Positions 62,088-64,000 of a DNA stretch of 64,000 nucleotides are shown one piece after another. Under the pieces are notes generated by a model. It was not told where the DNA came from. It searched no databases and worked only from the letters and a program-made list of their open reading frames with translations. How positions within the stretch are numbered: position 1 is the first letter of the stretch; every line of letters starts with the position of its first letter. Both the position numbers and the translations under genes were made by a program. The stretch lies in contig NZ_JACXAA010000009.1 in NCBI RefSeq assembly GCF_014699035.1, positions 62,001 to 126,000 of the forward strand. The letters are read 5' to 3'. Source of the stretch: Spirosoma validum. Lineage in GTDB: Bacteria; Bacteroidota; Bacteroidia; Cytophagales; Spirosomataceae.

Positions 62088-63251
62088 ATGACACCAGCCG
62101 CTGCCGTTTACTTAGATAATGCCGCTACGACCCGACTCGATTCTGAAGTTTTAGACGCTATGTTGCCGCTTATGACGGAGCAGTTCGGTAACCCATCGTC
62201 TATACACAGTCATGGCCGAACGGTTCGTACAGCGATCGAGAAAGCCCGCAAAACGGTGGCATCGTTACTCAACACCTCGCCCGCCGAAATTTTCTTTACG
62301 TCAGGCGGTACCGAAGCCGATAATACGGCCATTCGGAGTAGTATTGAAACCTACCGTCTGACGCACGCCATTACGTCCCCTTTGGAACATCATGCCGTTT
62401 TACACACGCTTCAACACCTCGAACAACAGGGTACCATTCGGCTAAGTATGGTCAACATTGATCCCAAAGGACACATTGATCTGACGCATCTGGAAGAACT
62501 GCTACGCCAAAACCCACGAACACTGGTCTCGCTTATGCATGGGAACAACGAGATCGGTAATTTGCTGAATCTGAACCGGGTAGGGGAGCTATGTCGGGAA
62601 TACGACGCTATTTTTCATTCCGATACGGTACAAACGATGGGTCATTTTCGGCACGATCTGCAACAACTGCCGGTCGACTTTATCGTGGGCGCTGGTCACA
62701 AATTCCACGGACCTAAAGGAGTCGGTTTCCTGTATGTCAATGCTGAACGCGTAAAAATTCATCCGTTCGTGTATGGGGGAGCGCAGGAGCGTAACATGCG
62801 GGGCGGTACCGAAAATGTGTATGGTATTGTCGGTTTAGCGAAAGCGCTGGAAATTGCGTACCGCGATATGGATGATCACAAACACCACATTACGTCGCTG
62901 AAACGCCGGATGATTGAGCGGCTCCGTGATAAAATGCCCGACGTCCAGTTCAACGGTAATTCGGCAGATGTTGGAAACAGTTTGTACACCGTATTGAACG
63001 TCAGTCTGCCAGCGTCGGACTTGAGCGATATGCTGTTGTTCAGTCTGGACATCGCCCGGATTTCGGCCTCGGGTGGGTCTGCCTGTTCGAGCGGATCAAG
63101 TGTTGGTTCACACGTATTGGCCGCTTTGCCGGAAGTAGACCCTGAGCGTGGTTACGTTCGGTTCTCGTTCGGAAAATACAACACAACTGAGGAGATTGAC
63201 TACGCCGTCGATACGTTAGTGGGCTTATATCAGAAGGAATTAGTGAAATAG
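62088..63251 (+). CDS. Cysteine desulfurase (NifS/IscS type)
   Basis: 387 residues. PLP enzyme releasing sulfur from cysteine. Motifs: VYLDNAATTR, FTSGGTEADNTAI, HSDTVQTMGH, PLP Lys205 in GAGHKFHGPKGVGF, active-site Cys333 in GGSACSSGSS. The short loop before the Cys and the SSGS segment are typical of group I (IscS/NifS). No iscU, iscA or tRNA-thiolation gene is adjacent, so its target pathway (Fe-S clusters or tRNA thiolation) is not shown. Confidence 0.95.
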   Translation: MTPAAAVYLDNAATTRLDSEVLDAMLPLMTEQFGNPSSIHSHGRTVRTAIEKARKTVASLLNTSPAEIFFTSGGTEADNTAIRSSIETYRLTHAITSPLEHHAVLHTLQHLEQQGTIRLSMVNIDPKGHIDLTHLEELLRQNPRTLVSLMHGNNEIGNLLNLNRVGELCREYDAIFHSDTVQTMGHFRHDLQQLPVDFIVGAGHKFHGPKGVGFLYVNAERVKIHPFVYGGAQERNMRGGTENVYGIVGLAKALEIAYRDMDDHKHHITSLKRRMIERLRDKMPDVQFNGNSADVGNSLYTVLNVSLPASDLSDMLLFSLDIARISASGGSACSSGSSVGSHVLAALPEVDPERGYVRFSFGKYNTTEEIDYAVDTLVGLYQKELVK

Positions 63252-63395
63252 ACTTGGTCTGATACGTAGTGAAATCACTTCACGACGCGACATGTTTATT
63301 ATGAATAGCTATTGATTGTCAATTAGTTGTCCATCTCGCAGTCAAACGACTGATAACAGCTAAATGACAATCAATGAACTCGAATAACGACGTCT
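63252..63395. other. Intergenic region with distal inverted repeat
   Basis: An 11-base inverted repeat, ATTGATTGTCA (about 63309) and its complement (about 63365), is separated by some 45 bases. It lies between the convergent desulfurase and VOC genes, with no T-tract; significance unclear. Confidence 0.4.
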
Positions 63396-63857
63396 TTATG
63401 CTTGCTCTAATGTAGCGATGTCGATTTTACTCATTTTCAACATGGCTTGCATGACTCGCTTTGCCTTCTCCGGGTCTTTATCTTGCAACAATTTGGTTAA
63501 TGCCGAGGGGACAATTTGCCAGGATACACCAAACTTATCTTTCAACCAGCCACACGGGCCAGGTTCGCCACCTTCAGAAAGCTTCTCCCAAAAATAATCG
63601 ACTTCTTCCTGGTTCTGACAGTCGACAGAGAGCGAGATACCTTCGGAAAACGTAAAATGCGGTCCACCATTTAAAGCTGTAAATTTCTGACCGTCAAGAT
63701 CAAACGTAACGGTCATTGCCATTCCAGCAGGCATATTCCCTCCTTTTGCGTACCGGGAAACGTTGACGATTTTTGAGTTTTTGAAGACAGAGGTGTACAA
63801 ATTAGCAGCCTCTTCAGCCTGATCGTTAAATGTCAGGAATGTGGTAATTTTTTGCAT
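63396..63857 (-). CDS. VOC-superfamily (PhnB-like) protein
   Basis: 153 residues. PhnB/3-dmu-9_3-mt-type VOC fold: MQKITTFLTFNDQAEEAANLY, then ALNGGPHFTFSEGISLSV, and GGEPGPCGWLKDKFGVSWQIVP. Members are often called methyltransferase-like or glyoxalase-like, but most are uncharacterised. No metal ligand set stated with confidence. Convergent with the desulfurase gene. Confidence 0.9.
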   Translation of the reverse strand: MQKITTFLTFNDQAEEAANLYTSVFKNSKIVNVSRYAKGGNMPAGMAMTVTFDLDGQKFTALNGGPHFTFSEGISLSVDCQNQEEVDYFWEKLSEGGEPGPCGWLKDKFGVSWQIVPSALTKLLQDKDPEKAKRVMQAMLKMSKIDIATLEQA

Positions 63858-64000
63858 ATTGTTTACTGGTATTGGTTATTAATCAGTTAAATGTAAGCTA
63901 ATTTTTAGCTGCGTGGGGAGGGTGAAAACGACAAAAACAGGGGTGATTCCGACACAGCAGCGATACGGAGTCAATTATGAACGTAGTAGTTTTTTGGCAG

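Noticed and set aside
1..64000. tRNA, rRNA, CRISPR array, prophage or integrase
   Set aside because: No cloverleaf-like T-arm sequence in the gaps, no regularly spaced repeats and no phage structural or integrase genes were seen by eye; a tRNA scan would settle the first point.

Overview
The window reads as a continuous piece of a Bacteroidota chromosome, most likely a Spirosoma-like member of the Cytophagales. This is inferred from: -7 elements of the form TAnnTTTG, with TTG-N19-TATTTTTG before one gene; typical Bacteroidota families (DUF3822 next to coaD, CcmD-family protein, DUF4126, DUF2490, a PQQ-repeat lipoprotein); a relic of a type IX secretion C-terminal signal; and moderate GC. Coding density is high. 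I saw no tRNA, rRNA, CRISPR array or prophage. No taxonomic search was run.

Layout. 0.1-1.8 kb: ABC-F translation factor. 1.9-5.5 kb (minus): a KaiC-KaiB-KaiB-histidine kinase operon, divergent from a flavin disulfide oxidoreductase (5.8-7.2 kb). 7.2-12.8 kb: an OmpR-type two-component system surrounded by two tiny membrane-protein genes, a probable small RNA and a trehalose-6-phosphate synthase/phosphatase gene. Four promoters here share the same array of CTAA/TTAA boxes at 11-bp steps, placed 51-52 bp before a TTTG element, so they look like one local regulon. 12.9-16.8 kb: CDGSH protein, pyrE, aldose epimerase, CNNM/CorC protein. 16.9-21.8 kb: cytochrome c maturation genes ccmF-E-D-C-B. 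21.9-29.5 kb: TSUP permease, feoAB, nnrDE, rplS, dapF, bestrophin. 29.5-39.6 kb: rhodanese, lipoprotein, htpG, DUF4126, helicase, CBS, Nudix, DUF3822, coaD, Nudix, second CorC protein.

39.6-45.0 kb (minus) looks like one operon: a LytS-type kinase, a LytTR regulator, a beta-rich protein and a large protein with the His...Cys order of permuted papain-like enzymes. The last two overlap in different frames, suggesting a frameshift or sequence error. 45.3-54.5 kb is an accessory stretch with an 8-repeat PQQ-like lipoprotein, an ABC exporter, DUF2264, a radical SAM gene paired with a 103-residue protein (possible peptide-modification pair), and several decayed genes: a T9SS cargo relic, a tectonin-like lipoprotein, an omega-amidase/nitrilase fragment, an IS630 relic and perhaps a frameshifted lipoprotein. 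54.6-63.9 kb returns to housekeeping: metG, an epimerase, a TPR protein, two exported proteins, MscS, a cysteine desulfurase and a PhnB-like VOC protein.

A recurring structural feature is long, mostly perfect inverted repeats (11-36 bp arms) at gene boundaries. Nearly all differ in sequence; some are intrinsic terminators, others have no T-tract.
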